Translations under genes and position numbers: made by a program
Source: Fasciola hepatica
Taxonomy: Eukaryota > Platyhelminthes > Trematoda > Plagiorchiida > Fasciolidae
Assembly: GCA_948099385.1 (NCBI GenBank)
Contig: CANUEZ040000140.1
Coordinates: 4,650,001 to 4,714,000 of the forward strand
DNA: 64,000 nt
Direction of reading: 5' to 3'
Notes under the pieces: generated by a model
Told to the model about the DNA's origin: nothing
Seen by the model: the letters and a program-made list of their open reading frames with translations, nothing else
Database searches by the model: none
Shown here: positions 23,005-32,526 of the stretch, in pieces
Position numbering within the stretch: the stretch's first letter is position 1
How the letters are laid out: the number at the start of each line of letters is the position of its first letter

Positions 23005-24084
23005 TTACAACTTCCCACCAAGGGGACAGCGCCAACCAGGGAAGGGAGTAGGGCAGAGTGTTTGTTTGGTTACTCTGACTTGGGTCGTCGAAGGGTATGA
23101 CCAAACCACCCTGTCGCGCCACTTGACTTTGAGGATTTTCCGCATGCACCAGTGGTCGAAAACCTCCAGTCTCCTGGTATCCTCAGCCCATAATGGCCAG
23201 GTTCCGCAGCCATAGATGAGCACGGACCAGATGGCGGCACGGTAATCACGACCTTTGGTTTTCAAGCTGATTTCACCGCGAGTCCACACCGTTCGTCTTA
23301 GCTGGTTTGTGAAAGCTTTTGTTTTGGCCGAATTTACTTCAAGTCCGTTGGACCTCGCGAAGGAATTCATTTGGTTGAGGATTGGTTGTAACGTAGCGGG
23401 GGAGTCTCCTAGCCCGGCAATATCATCCGCGAACTCCAGTTCCGAGATGTATATTTCCTGGCTAAGCTGAACGCCAGGGTAGTTGTGTAATGCCTGTCGC
23501 ATTGTCCAATCAGTGGCGTAGTTGAACAGCACCGGTGAGAGGGGACAGCCCTGTCTAACTCCGGTAGTGAGTGTGAACTCGCGGGACTCTTCACCGTACA
23601 TACGAACCCTAGCACCGGTTGTCGAGTAGTATCCCCTTAGTAGCCTTAAAAGCTTATCGGGCATTCCATCGGATTGGATTATGGTCCAAAGTGACTCGCG
23701 GTTCACCAAATCGAAAGCTGCCCGGAAGTCGATGAAACAAGCTACCGTCGGCTGCTGAAACTTATAGCGGTGCTCCAGTATTCGGCGCAGTGTGAAGATT
23801 TGATCCACACAGCCTTTGCCACGATTGAAACCCCCTTGGTTCGGGCGAGTGCGCTGGTCTCTTGCCTGGGAGAAACGGGTTAGTAACAACACACCAAAGA
23901 TCTTTGCGGCCACATCGATCAGGCTGATCCCTCGGTAGTTCTCACATGCCGATTTATCACCTTTCTTCGGAATGGGCAGCAGTATGGACATTCCCCAGTC
24001 GGGTGGAAATGCTTCCGCTCTCCAAATGGAACCAAAAAGTGTACACAACCTGTCAATCAACGACGATGAACATGCTTTATACAC
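23005..24084 (-). pseudogene. Family A reverse transcriptase, open but internally deleted
   Basis: A 359-codon frame with [68 protein letters not shown] (motif A), TTGVRQGCPLSPVLFNYATD (motif B) and LEFADDIAGL (motif C, FADD). After KTKAFTNQ it jumps to LRRTVWTRGEISLKTKG. Copy 1 (16270-16480) has about 55 extra residues here, including the FKYLGS block, so the thumb region has been removed in frame. A second small deletion after RDRVV shifts the frame of the tail. Confidence 0.75.
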
Positions 24085-24659
24085 TTCTGGAGGGATGTCA
24101 TCTTTCTTAGCAGCCCTTCTGTCCTTCAGTATGTTAATTATTTCCGTGATTTCCGCGGTGTTGGGCGGGTCACAGTAGCTTTCGTACTAGACTGGAAGAG
24201 TTGATATTGGTTGGTCCGTGCGGTGGTCTGTGGGCCGGTTGAGCAGGTGACTAAAGTATTCCACCCATCGGTCCATTTTCTTACTCTGTTCGGGTATTAG
24301 GTTCCCCGCCGTGTCGCGAAGAAGGGAATTTTGTTTACAGAACCTATTAGAGACGTTGCGAATAAGGCGGAACAATTTACCGAAGTCATCAGTTCCGGAC
24401 CCGGTCTCCATTTTTCATCTATTTCTATCCAGTATCTTTTGCGATCAGCCTTGGCGGAGCGTGTGGCCTCTCGTTGCAATCTGCGGCGTTCGTCACTACC
24501 TGCCAGTCGGACTTCGTGTGATTTGGTTGACAACTGAAACGTGTTCTCGGAGATCCAATCTTCTGTCCGTCTTTTTGTTTTCCCGAGTACTATCCAAGTA
24601 GCTTCTTTGATTGTCGTCTTCATTCGAGTCCACTACCCTTCCACAGAAACTTCGTCTGC

Positions 24660-25780
24660 TTATGCGTTGGTTGCGTCGGTAAGTTGAGTTGTGATTGCTC
24701 GTGACAACGCTTCTCGTTTCTCTGGATTTCCTAGGGCAGCAACGTTTATCCGGGAGGGTGCAGACACTTTAGCACGTGTAGACAGATGAACTTTGAAACA
24801 CGCGCGCAGGAGAACATGGTCAGTGCCGTTTGTATTGCCTGTTTTTGCACCTCGGTACGCTGGGCAATCCTCCACAGATGAAGCCCAACGGGCTCTCACC
24901 AGGATGTGGTCGAGTTGGTGTGCAGTGTGACCGTCACTGGAGTACCATTTGAGTAAGTGCTTCTTGGGGGGTTGAAATCGAGTGCTGCAGATAACCATTC
25001 TCTTGATGTCGGCTGAACCAATCAGTTGGCCACCGTTCTCACAGCGCTGACCAAGACTGAATTTCCCGAGAATATGGCGAGTGGATTCATCGGCCGTACC
25101 TGTGCGAGCGTTCCAATCTCCTGCGATGAAAAGTACGTCGCGCCTCGAAACCCGGTTGATTACCTCCTGCCAGTAACTGTAGAATTCGTCTTTGGTTTCG
25201 TCATCAACCGAATTGGTTGGAGTATAGGTCGCAATCACCATCCAGTCGTGCGGGGAGTCTTTAAAACGTGCCAAGGCGAGTCTAGATGAGACTGGTTCTT
25301 AAGAGATCATTGCATCATTAGCTGCTTTGTTCAGAGAAAACGCGACACCGTAGAGACCGGCGTTGTCTTTCAGGCCACTGTGATAGAGCCAATAAGATGT
25401 ATCCACTTCCGGGACCTTTATTTGTCGGCTACCTGAGTTGGGCAGGCGGACTTCAGAGAGGCAAGCAATATCTACGTCATAGTCATGTAGAGTCCGCACT
25501 GTGATGAACTGACTGCCGACGTCTAGAAACGTCCTTACATTCCAACAGGCTGTGTGTTCTTTTCCTGCGGCGAATAGTCCCAGCTTGTTGTCTTATCACC
25601 TCGACCGCCGGGACACGAGACGCGTCGCTTACCGGGGACGCCGTAGCATGGTGAGCGCTTGAGGTTCTGTGAATAATCAGAGAGTCGCGGGAGTAGGGTA
25701 TCAAGCGGTGTCCCCAGCACCGTTCGGCCTTTTTGTTCGAGGATGCACCCCTAGCCCTTGCACACTCAAGTGCAGACTGC
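24660..25780 (-). pseudogene. Family A endonuclease domain (APE type)
   Basis: Across three frames the domain can be followed: WNVRTFLDV and FITVRTLHDYDVDIACLSEVRLP (catalytic Glu in LSEVRL) from about 25560 to 25430; YWLYHSG and GVAFSLNK near 25390-25320; and 25274-24660 with WMVIATYTPTN, VLFIAGDWNARTG (catalytic Asp/Asn of GDWNA), NGGQLI and HQLDHILVRARW (Asp-His region; the usual order is IDYILV). It would nick target DNA to prime reverse transcription. At least two frameshifts break it. Confidence 0.75.
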
Positions 25781-26160
25781 AAGGCAGAAAGGTGTTTCCA
25801 GAGGAGCTGGGGACCAGCTGTACCGTTCGTTCGCCTCCTCTGGAATGCCGGACCAGGCAGTTAAACAGTTCTCTCTTCATAGCCGTTTGATCAGTAGATC
25901 TCGTCCGCCCATTTAGAAGAATCTGTCTTCACATACCGAACACCGACTCGCCGAAGTTTTTTAGATCTCGGTAACTCTCAACCTGGTTTAACCCGCCTGT
26001 TGAGCGGTTTGCCGGGGTGTGGCCGCTGATGCATGCTTCAGCTTCGTGGAGCCACAGGTGAGAGCTGGGTGAATGATGGAGACCAAGGAGATGGAGAATG
26101 CCCCAAGGGGCACGACAGTCAACCAACTCAGAGGTGCTACTCCTCTCAGACACCCCATAC

Positions 26161-26479
26161 ACTCATACACTTATCCTCTCGCAAGGGATTGCAGCATAAA
26201 AGTAAAAGTGAGTATGAGCGACGATCGGTTGCGAGACCTGAGCACAGCGAAATCCAGTTCTGCTTCCACTTGCAAACACCGTAGACAGACTGGAGTACTA
26301 GTCGCTCAGCGTCCGATTTGACAGTACTGAACCATGTTTTTCAGCTGTCCTTCAAGACAAAAATGCCATCCTGGATATGGAACAGAAGAGAAGCAGTGTT
26401 TTGAGATCTCCGTGTCTGGAAATCGTTTGACATGTCCATACCACTGCAATCGTCAGCGCTGAAGGAACACTGACAGCTT
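26161..26479. other. Family A-like tail and unassigned sequence
   Basis: At 26165-26205 a CTTATCCTCTCGCAAGGGA..AAAAGTAAAAGTGAG string resembles the 3' end of family A on the plus strand. The remaining 270 bp show nothing recognisable. Confidence 0.35.
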
Positions 26480-28685
26480 TTCAATACCGAAACACCATGA
26501 TCTTATTGCGTCGTTTGAAAACACGTCGTGCCAAGCCACTTTCAGGATCCGTTCCAGACATCGATGGTCAAACACTCAGGTATTCTGCGTACTGTTACTC
26601 AGTCGCCTCTCAGTTGCGAGAGACTCCCGCACCCGATCGAACCAAGGGAGGTTCTGCCGTAGCAGGGATTGTGTGGAGCAAATTTCCGAGTACTGGAACA
26701 CCGCTACAGGTTCCAGTAGCCAAAAGTAGCCTGCTTCATTGATTCCCAGGCTACCTTTGATTTGGTTAGTCATTAATGCCTTTGGAGTATACTAGAATCT
26801 GACGGTATTCTTGTCAAACCCTCAAGGATCATGAGGGCTTACTATGCCTCCGCTAGCGCACATGCCCGAGTATATGTCGCAGAATCTTCGACGTTCGCAA
26901 TCAATTCCGGAGTTAGACAGGGATTCCCCTTTTCATCGATGTTTTTCAACTATGCAGTTGACGGGACAATGAACGAAGCCTTGGATAATCACCCCCGGTG
27001 TCTGATTAAGTCCAGCGGTGTACATCTCGAACCTGGAGCTTTCAGACAGCGTTGTGCTAGGAAATGCTCCGGCCACATTTCCGCTAGTCCTCTATCAACT
27101 GGATTACTTCTCGAGGACTATTGGTCTCGAAGCCAATTCCGCGAAAACGAAGGCTTTTTAGACTTGCCCTAGGTTGTCAGCTCAGCAATTGTCCATCAAT
27201 GGTCAGGTAATCGAGTACGTAACATCGTTCAAATACTTGGAGTCAACTCTGCTTCCGAATGGTCAGGCGAAGGACGAAGTACTGTCAAGGATTGACGATG
27301 CACGGAATGCGTTTCTTCAGCTCTGGTGTGTACTGTGGTCACGGAGCGAAGTTAGCCTTCGAACGAAGATTCGCGTCTTCTGTGTTGTTATCCGACCCGT
27401 GCCCAAATGCGGGTGTGAAACCTGGCCGCTACGAGCCGAAGATGCCAGGAGGCTGGAGGTGTTCGACCACTGGTGTCTGCGCCGAATTCTTCGTATAAAC
27501 TGGCAAGAAACGCTTTCAAACGACGAAATAAGGAGGCGATACTGCGACATTGACCAACTATCCATCCTTCCTTAACGCCGCCGCCTGCATTAGTTCGGTC
27601 TTACACTCCGGCGATCCGACAGAACTGTCCAAACAAACACTCCCCTGCACCAAGTATGGGATCATCATCATCATCATCATCGTACAGCGTAAAACAGTAG
27701 GTCAAGCCCCACTGACCACTGCTTTTCTCATCATGTTGCACGCTGAATTAGAAAGTATGAGTATACAAGATGGACAGGGACTGGACCTACATGGGTGGGA
27801 AAAGGAAAGAATGCCCTGGTATCCAGCACACGGAATACACAGTCTAACTGTACAAACGCACATCGATCAGTCATTCTTATTTGACAGAAAGTGACAACAC
27901 GATCTCCATTGTTCACGGTTCGCAGCCATACCCTTCAGTGTCTCCAGCCAACTGGTAGACGGATCTTTTGGACCCCAACCACGAAGACGTGAAGCACTTA
28001 CTTTTCCTAAGTCTGCTGTACATTTTTTCATTTCTTGCTGCCACATCATCTGTTGACCTCCACGTGGTCTCCTCCACTCCCTAGGAGGAACGGAGAATAG
28101 GACACGGTATGATAGACGTGTGTTTTCCACACGTAACACGTGCCCCAACCAACGAAGTCTACTAAGTTGGATACGCTGTGACAAAACGTTCTCCGAATTA
28201 GTACCCAATACTCGATTTCTGACTTCATCATTACTTACTCGGCTATTCCACCCGATCTTAGCGATACTACGTAAACATCGATGATCGAAAACCTCAAGAT
28301 GACGAATATCTTCAGCACGCAGTCTCTAAGTTTCGCAACCATACAACGAAACTGAACGCACTGCGGCACAGTATACACGACCTTTCAACTTCAGTGAAGT
28401 ATCAGATCGACGCCACAAGTGCTTCAGCGCAGCGTACGGATGGTGCTGTCGCCTTGGTGATCAACTGAAAGCGTGATTGAGCACCGTCGAGAAAGACATG
28501 GGGCGTTTTGGGAAACATACATGCTACGGCTTGCGATATTGGAAGAAAAACTGGGTGGTGATTTACTCTGTGCTCGCAGCCAACCGCCGTGAATGGTCGG
28601 CGATGATCTGCGATATCCATAGAGCCAACGTATCCTCTGACAGGAGGTAGTCATGTAATATTAAAAAGTAAAAGTAAAGATTTCC
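26480..28685 (+). mobile_element. RTE-type element, family A copy 3, split by a family C insertion
   Basis: Family A sequence runs 26480-27655 and 28438-28685. The first part shows RTRSNQGRF..CVEQI, YYASASAHARVYVAESS, NSGVRQGFPFSSMFFNYAVD, then a clean frame at 27174-27575 with YVTSFKYLESTLLPNGQAKD, LWSRSEVSLRTKIRVF, CGCETWPLRAEDARRLEVF and DHWCLRRILRINW, ending SKQTLPC. The second part holds REWSAMICDIHRANV and the AAAAAGTAAAAGTAAAG tail. The FADD region (27030-27130) is scrambled. The break coincides with the family C fragment 27656-28437. Confidence 0.7.
27656..28437 (-). mobile_element. RTE-type element, family C copy 2, 5'-truncated, nested in family A
   Basis: Minus-strand sequence nearly identical to 48455-49215. 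It begins in [21 protein letters not shown], includes a frame (28208-27867) with [18 protein letters not shown] and [24 protein letters not shown], and ends in a (CAT)n run at 27661-27681. At the Trp codon after GGQQMM it has TGG, where the larger copy has TGA. GTATGG/GTACGG at the two junctions may be the target duplication. Confidence 0.8.
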
Positions 28686-28689
28686 GATG

Positions 28690-29312
28690 TTCTCGACTCG
28701 TAGTGACCACGCTTCAGAACCCTAGGTCAGTATTGGACGGATAGCGGCCCGGTAGACGCGGACTTTGGTCCGGAGACCGATTTCGTTTCGTGCTCAGAGT
28801 GCATTGCGAAGTTGGAGAAACACGATCCTGGCATTGTCATTGCACAGTTTAACCTTGTCTTTGAACTGACCGTTTGGGAGAATCGTGGAGCCCAGATGTT
28901 TAAACGCCGGGACGTACTCGATTTGTTTACCGTTTGTCTATCGGTAGAATGGACTATGTAGCGCATGTCGAAAGGATCTTGGGCGTATTAATCTATAGTC
29001 CCATGAATTTGGCAAAGGATCTACACAATTCAGAACTGGCTGTAGGACAGTTGGACTGTCTCCGAGGATGACTCTATCCGTAAATTCCAAATCGGCGAGA
29101 AAAGCATTGGTTCCCAACTGAATACCAGGGTCATCGGTGAGCGCCTGTCTCATTGTCCAATCGATAGTGTAGTTGGACAGCACTGGCGACAAGGAACAGT
29201 CTTGCCTCACACCAAAATTGAAGGAGGCCATTGGACTCATCTCCGTAGATGCGTATTGTCGCATGCTTACTTGCATCGTACAACTTCACGAGGCTGGTAA
29301 GTTTCTCAGGCA
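28690..29312 (-). mobile_element. RTE-type element, family A fragment (RT part)
   Basis: The minus strand encodes MPEKLTSLVKLYDAS, HATIRIYGDES, FGVRQDCSLSPVLSNYTIDWTMRQALTDDPGIQL, LADLEFTDRVILGDSPTVLQPVLN and FKDKVKLCN-type sequence. Motif C is FTDR instead of FADD, so it is inactive. Frameshifted at motif B (about 29220). Confidence 0.65.
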
Positions 29313-29649
29313 TTCAATTTCTTCTTTTACGCGGCTAGCTCCTGTGAGACGATGAGCCCGCTTTATGGATGTGCCGAACGGTGCATGCACGTAAGCGGTG
29401 TATGTAGAAGATCAGTTCATGAAAAATCTTGAGAATTAGGTACGAAGTGGCATCTTCAGTGTCGCTCGGCTTTGTGTTCGAGGTAGCAACTCTAGCCCCT
29501 GCACAACTAAGTGCTACTTGTTGGGTAACAGGAAGTTTGTATTTTGGGAGCCGGTGACCGAACTAGCGATTCATACGCCTTTTGGATGGTGGTCTGTCAG
29601 TCGAGGATACCCAACGCGTTCTAATTAATCTTATCCCATTCAGAATAGT
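29313..29649 (-). other. Family A 3'-end tip and leader-like repeat
   Basis: 29313-29360 resembles the reverse complement of a family A 3' end (TTTTACGCGGCTAGCTCCTG). 29440-29600 resembles the family A leader at 25720-25890 (TTGTGTTCGAGG, CTCTAGCCCCTGCACA). Probably the two ends of a heavily deleted minus-strand copy. Confidence 0.4.
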
Positions 29650-31013
29650 TGAAAAAGAGGCAAGAGGCAATTGTTTTATTTAGTAGCGGGCCACATTCGC
29701 GCACCAGAGAGTTGGGACTGCGCATCCATCATCCCTTTATACAAGAAAGAGGCTAGAAACATCTGTTGCAGTCATGGAACGATAAGCTTGATCTCAGTCG
29801 TATCAAAGCTGTTAGCGTCGGTGATCCTCCAGAGATTATCCCATTATCCCATCCGTCAGATACTCGGGCTCCGCCGCGCATATCGTAGACCTGCGGTAAT
29901 CATATATGTCCCCGCAGCTTTTGATTTAGTTGATATAACAACCCTTTGGGATTGTCTCATCAGGCAGGGAGTGCCTGATAAGTAAGTCAAAATCATCTAA
30001 GCGCAATACCACGAGACTTTAGACCGAATACAAGTATATGGCTCATCATTTTGCTTTCCGGTTGGAAACGGCGTGCGTCAAAGTTGTTCACTCTCACCCT
30101 TCCTGTTCAATTTTGCGATCAACGATATCCTAAGAGAGACAAGGAAAGCGAACGAAAGAAGGGATTGGCCGGCTACGTGGCAGCAGACTTTTAGGCTTAG
30201 ACTATGCGGATGACATCGCGTTGGTTTGCGACGATGCTACTATGGCACAGTGCGTTCTAGACAACCTCGCGTCGTCTTTGTTGCGGTACGGAATATGCTT
30301 ATCACCCTTCAAGTGTAAGGTGTTTCTACATGACTGGCAGGAGTCCATCCTCACACTTTCCTTCGGTAGTGATTGGTTAGGAATTGTTGAAAACTTAGTC
30401 TACCTGGGAAGCTGTATAACTGCCAATGGACGGATTGGAAACGATGTGAAAAAAAACTAAATAGCGATGGCTCAAGCGGCATTCTGCAGTTTGTATCACC
30501 TGGGGAGACGGCGTGACGTCTTTATCCGATTGAGAGCTAAGGTGTACAAAGTTGCTGTGCGTAGTATGCTCCTATAGACTTGTGAAACCTGGCCTGTTCG
30601 AGCGGCCGAAGTCGACCGGTTGTCCATCTTTGATCACCGATACCTGAGGAGTATCTCACGAGTTTGGTGACGGCAGCGGATAAACAGTTCCGCGCTCTAT
30701 TCTCCGAGTTTAAGGTTAGCTAAAGACGACAACGTGGAGGCCAAGCCACGACACGGCATCGGCCTATCAGAATGTTAACGTCAAGAGTTGCCTCTGTCGG
30801 TTCATCACGTTTGCACGGTTGGGGACCTCGAGATCCACTACACAGCTGGATGGGAACTTTGTTGGATATGGCTCAATGTCGTGCTTAGTGACGGTTGTGT
30901 TGTGACAGCTTGTGTTTTGAACTCCTGAGAAACTTTTCCTTTGGTTCTTCACTTTTTCCGTCTCATTTTTGCATGGCACCACTCCTCTGTACATTGCGCC
31001 GGGTTATTGGCAA

Positions 31014-31067
<54 letters not shown>
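29650..31067 (+). mobile_element. RTE-type element related to family D, with (TA)26 tail
   Basis: 29671-29985 encodes ESWDCASIIPLYKKEARNIC, GTISLISVVSKLLASVILQRLS, then a deletion to LRRAYRRPAVIIYVPAAFDLVD (motif A region). 30060-30130 carries [20 protein letters not shown] (motif B), and 30190-30240 reads LDYADDIALVCDD (motif C) in another frame. 30221-30460 has YGICLSPFKCKVFLHDW and ENLVYLGSCITANGRIGNDV, and the GRRRDVF..RAKVYKVAVRS region follows. Several stops and frame changes. The element ends in a TA run at 31015-31067. Confidence 0.65.
31015..31067. repeat. (TA)n microsatellite at the end of the RTE element
   Basis: An uninterrupted TA run of 53 bp after GGGTTATTGGCAAG. Same position relative to the element as the TA runs at 22151 and 50978. 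Confidence 0.95.
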
Positions 31068-31070
<3 letters not shown>

Positions 31071-31849
31071 TCACACTGCTATCTGTGGCCTTCTGTGACT
31101 TTTTTGAAAATAGTTCGCTGCCAGGCAAAAAATCCTCCAACAACGTCGGGTTGCTTTCGTCTGGCTGCCCGCCCTCGGCCTGTCCGATATGTGTGACCCT
31201 GCAGGAGCGCTTTTGCACCATTCGGAATAGCCCTCAGAGTCAGCGTAGCACGCAAAACCGGTCACCACAGTAAAATAGAAAAGTTGATTCTCTGTCAGCT
31301 GGGTCTACTCCTGTCTAACCACGGGCACCAGTAGCCGAATATCCCGACAAACGTGAAGAGTGGGAAGGTAGGGTTATATCTGGGTTGCGAAGTGTGATTA
31401 TTTTGCGTGCGTTGCGAAGACAAAGCGCACGTCAATTTTGAAAGTTACATGAGTTCTGGCTACGGCAGCCGACTGTCTCGTTTGGTAAGGTGTGGGAACG
31501 TTGACGGCAGCTAAGTAAATAAAATGCTTAGATCAGAGAATGAGACCTGTTTTCTCTTCAATGTATCGTTCCTAACTTCCCACAATCATCACTACATGTA
31601 ACTCCTTGTATCCATCTAAAATTAAGAGATGGAGGATGTGAGGTAACCAAAAATAGAGCAAGTTTTTTCCTCAAAAGCCGTTGTAGATCTGTGGGCGGTT
31701 GGACACACCTCAGAAAAGTGCTGTGTCTGGAAACAATAACGGGCGTCTTCAACTCGCATGCTGTGAAACGAGAATTAGAACTTGTGTTTTTCTTCGAGAG
31801 CCGTAATCAGTCTCAATATCAATAGCCTTATGCACTAAGTTTCTTGGTG
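31068..31849. other. No gene recognised
   Basis: No conserved motif, splice-compatible exon or repeat family was seen in these 780 bp. Confidence 0.4.
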
Positions 31850-32230
31850 TTAACCTATCACAGGAACGTGACTGAAGCGCCCTTGCAGAGAGTTTTTGCG
31901 TTCCACCTTTCGAGATCTGATTATGTCCTGTTCGCTTGTGTTCTAATTGCCCATCCAACTTTTGGATTCTGTCCTTAGGTCCATGCACCCAGTGGAGCAG
32001 GTGGAACGCGGATGAGCCAGCCGTCCGATGAAGTGAGATAACTTTTCAAACCATTGAGAGAAACCCTAGGTACTCCACTACTACGTACATTTAGCAGAGT
32101 TTTTCCATCAAGGCATTGTTTCCTTCCGCGTTTATTCTGTGTAGTGTCCTCCTGGAGGTACAACGGTTGGTCGCACGTAAACTGATACTGCCCGTCTACT
32201 GGTTTAATAGGACGAGTTTATCTAGCAACA
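31850..32230 (-). repeat. Diverged family B leader fragment
   Basis: Resembles the family B leader of copy 2 at 42420-42790: GGAACGTGAC, TTCTGTCCTTAG vs CAGTCCTTAGC, CCAGTGGAG, and a well-kept GAGAGAAACCCTAGGTACTCCA block at 32058-32079, then TTTCTC/TTCCTTCCG and GTGTCCTC. It lies about 230 bp before the ZC3H15 start codon. Confidence 0.55.
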
Positions 32231-32411
32231 ATCCACTGACCTATCCGGCATCATTACAACTTAAAAGTTGTCTGTTTTAACTTCTAACAGAAGGCAGTGG
32301 CGACAGAAGCATCTCTTCAAAAGCATTTATATTTGAAGTTGTTGATCCGAGGTGTTCATGTAATCACATCGGCTCCATGCTTCTCAGGAAAATAATAACA
32401 GGAAATTTTTT

Positions 32412-32435
32412 TACTAACTATCTTTCTTTCTGCAG
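32412..32435 (+). promoter_or_regulatory. 3' splice acceptor upstream of the ZC3H15 start codon
   Basis: TACTAAC (32412-32418), a textbook branch-point sequence, is followed by a pyrimidine tract and TGCAG ending at 32435, 25 nt before the ATG. This marks either the end of a 5' UTR intron or a spliced-leader trans-splicing site; flatworms use both. Sequence alone cannot choose. Confidence 0.6.
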
Positions 32436-32460
32436 CTGTTCGGCCTTTTACGAAGAAAAT

Positions 32461-32526
32461 ATGCCTCCCAAGAAAGCAGAAGCCTCCAAGAAGACAGCTG
32501 AAAAACAAAAGCAGAAGATTATTGAG
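32461..32526 (+). CDS. ZC3H15: ZC3H15 exon 1
   Basis: Codons 1-22, [11 protein letters not shown] to KIIE, Lys-rich and basic. Phase 0 end. The donor GTTGAT is weak, and the 43-nt intron contains no stop in frame before 32589, so a retained intron would give a short truncated frame. Confidence 0.92.

Larger units (their letters stand above)
22796..26160 (-). mobile_element. RTE-type element, family A copy 2, nearly full length
   Basis: On the minus strand this is the most complete family A copy: a leader (about 26160-25790), an endonuclease region (25780-24660), a linker (24623-24187), RT (24084-23300) and a C-terminal domain running to an AAAAGTAAGTAAGTAAG-type tail at 22796-22818. EN then RT in one polyprotein, no ORF1 and a short tandem-repeat tail fit the RTE clade. 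Frames are broken at about 25500, 25290, 24640 and 24180. The leader from 25720 to 25890 is also seen, diverged, at 29440-29600. Confidence 0.75.

Noticed and set aside
30895..31273. Frames with long Ile-Tyr alternation here, at 21704-22646 and at 50757-51279
   Set aside because: They are translations of (TA)n runs and their flanks; the TA tracts are open in several frames by chance.
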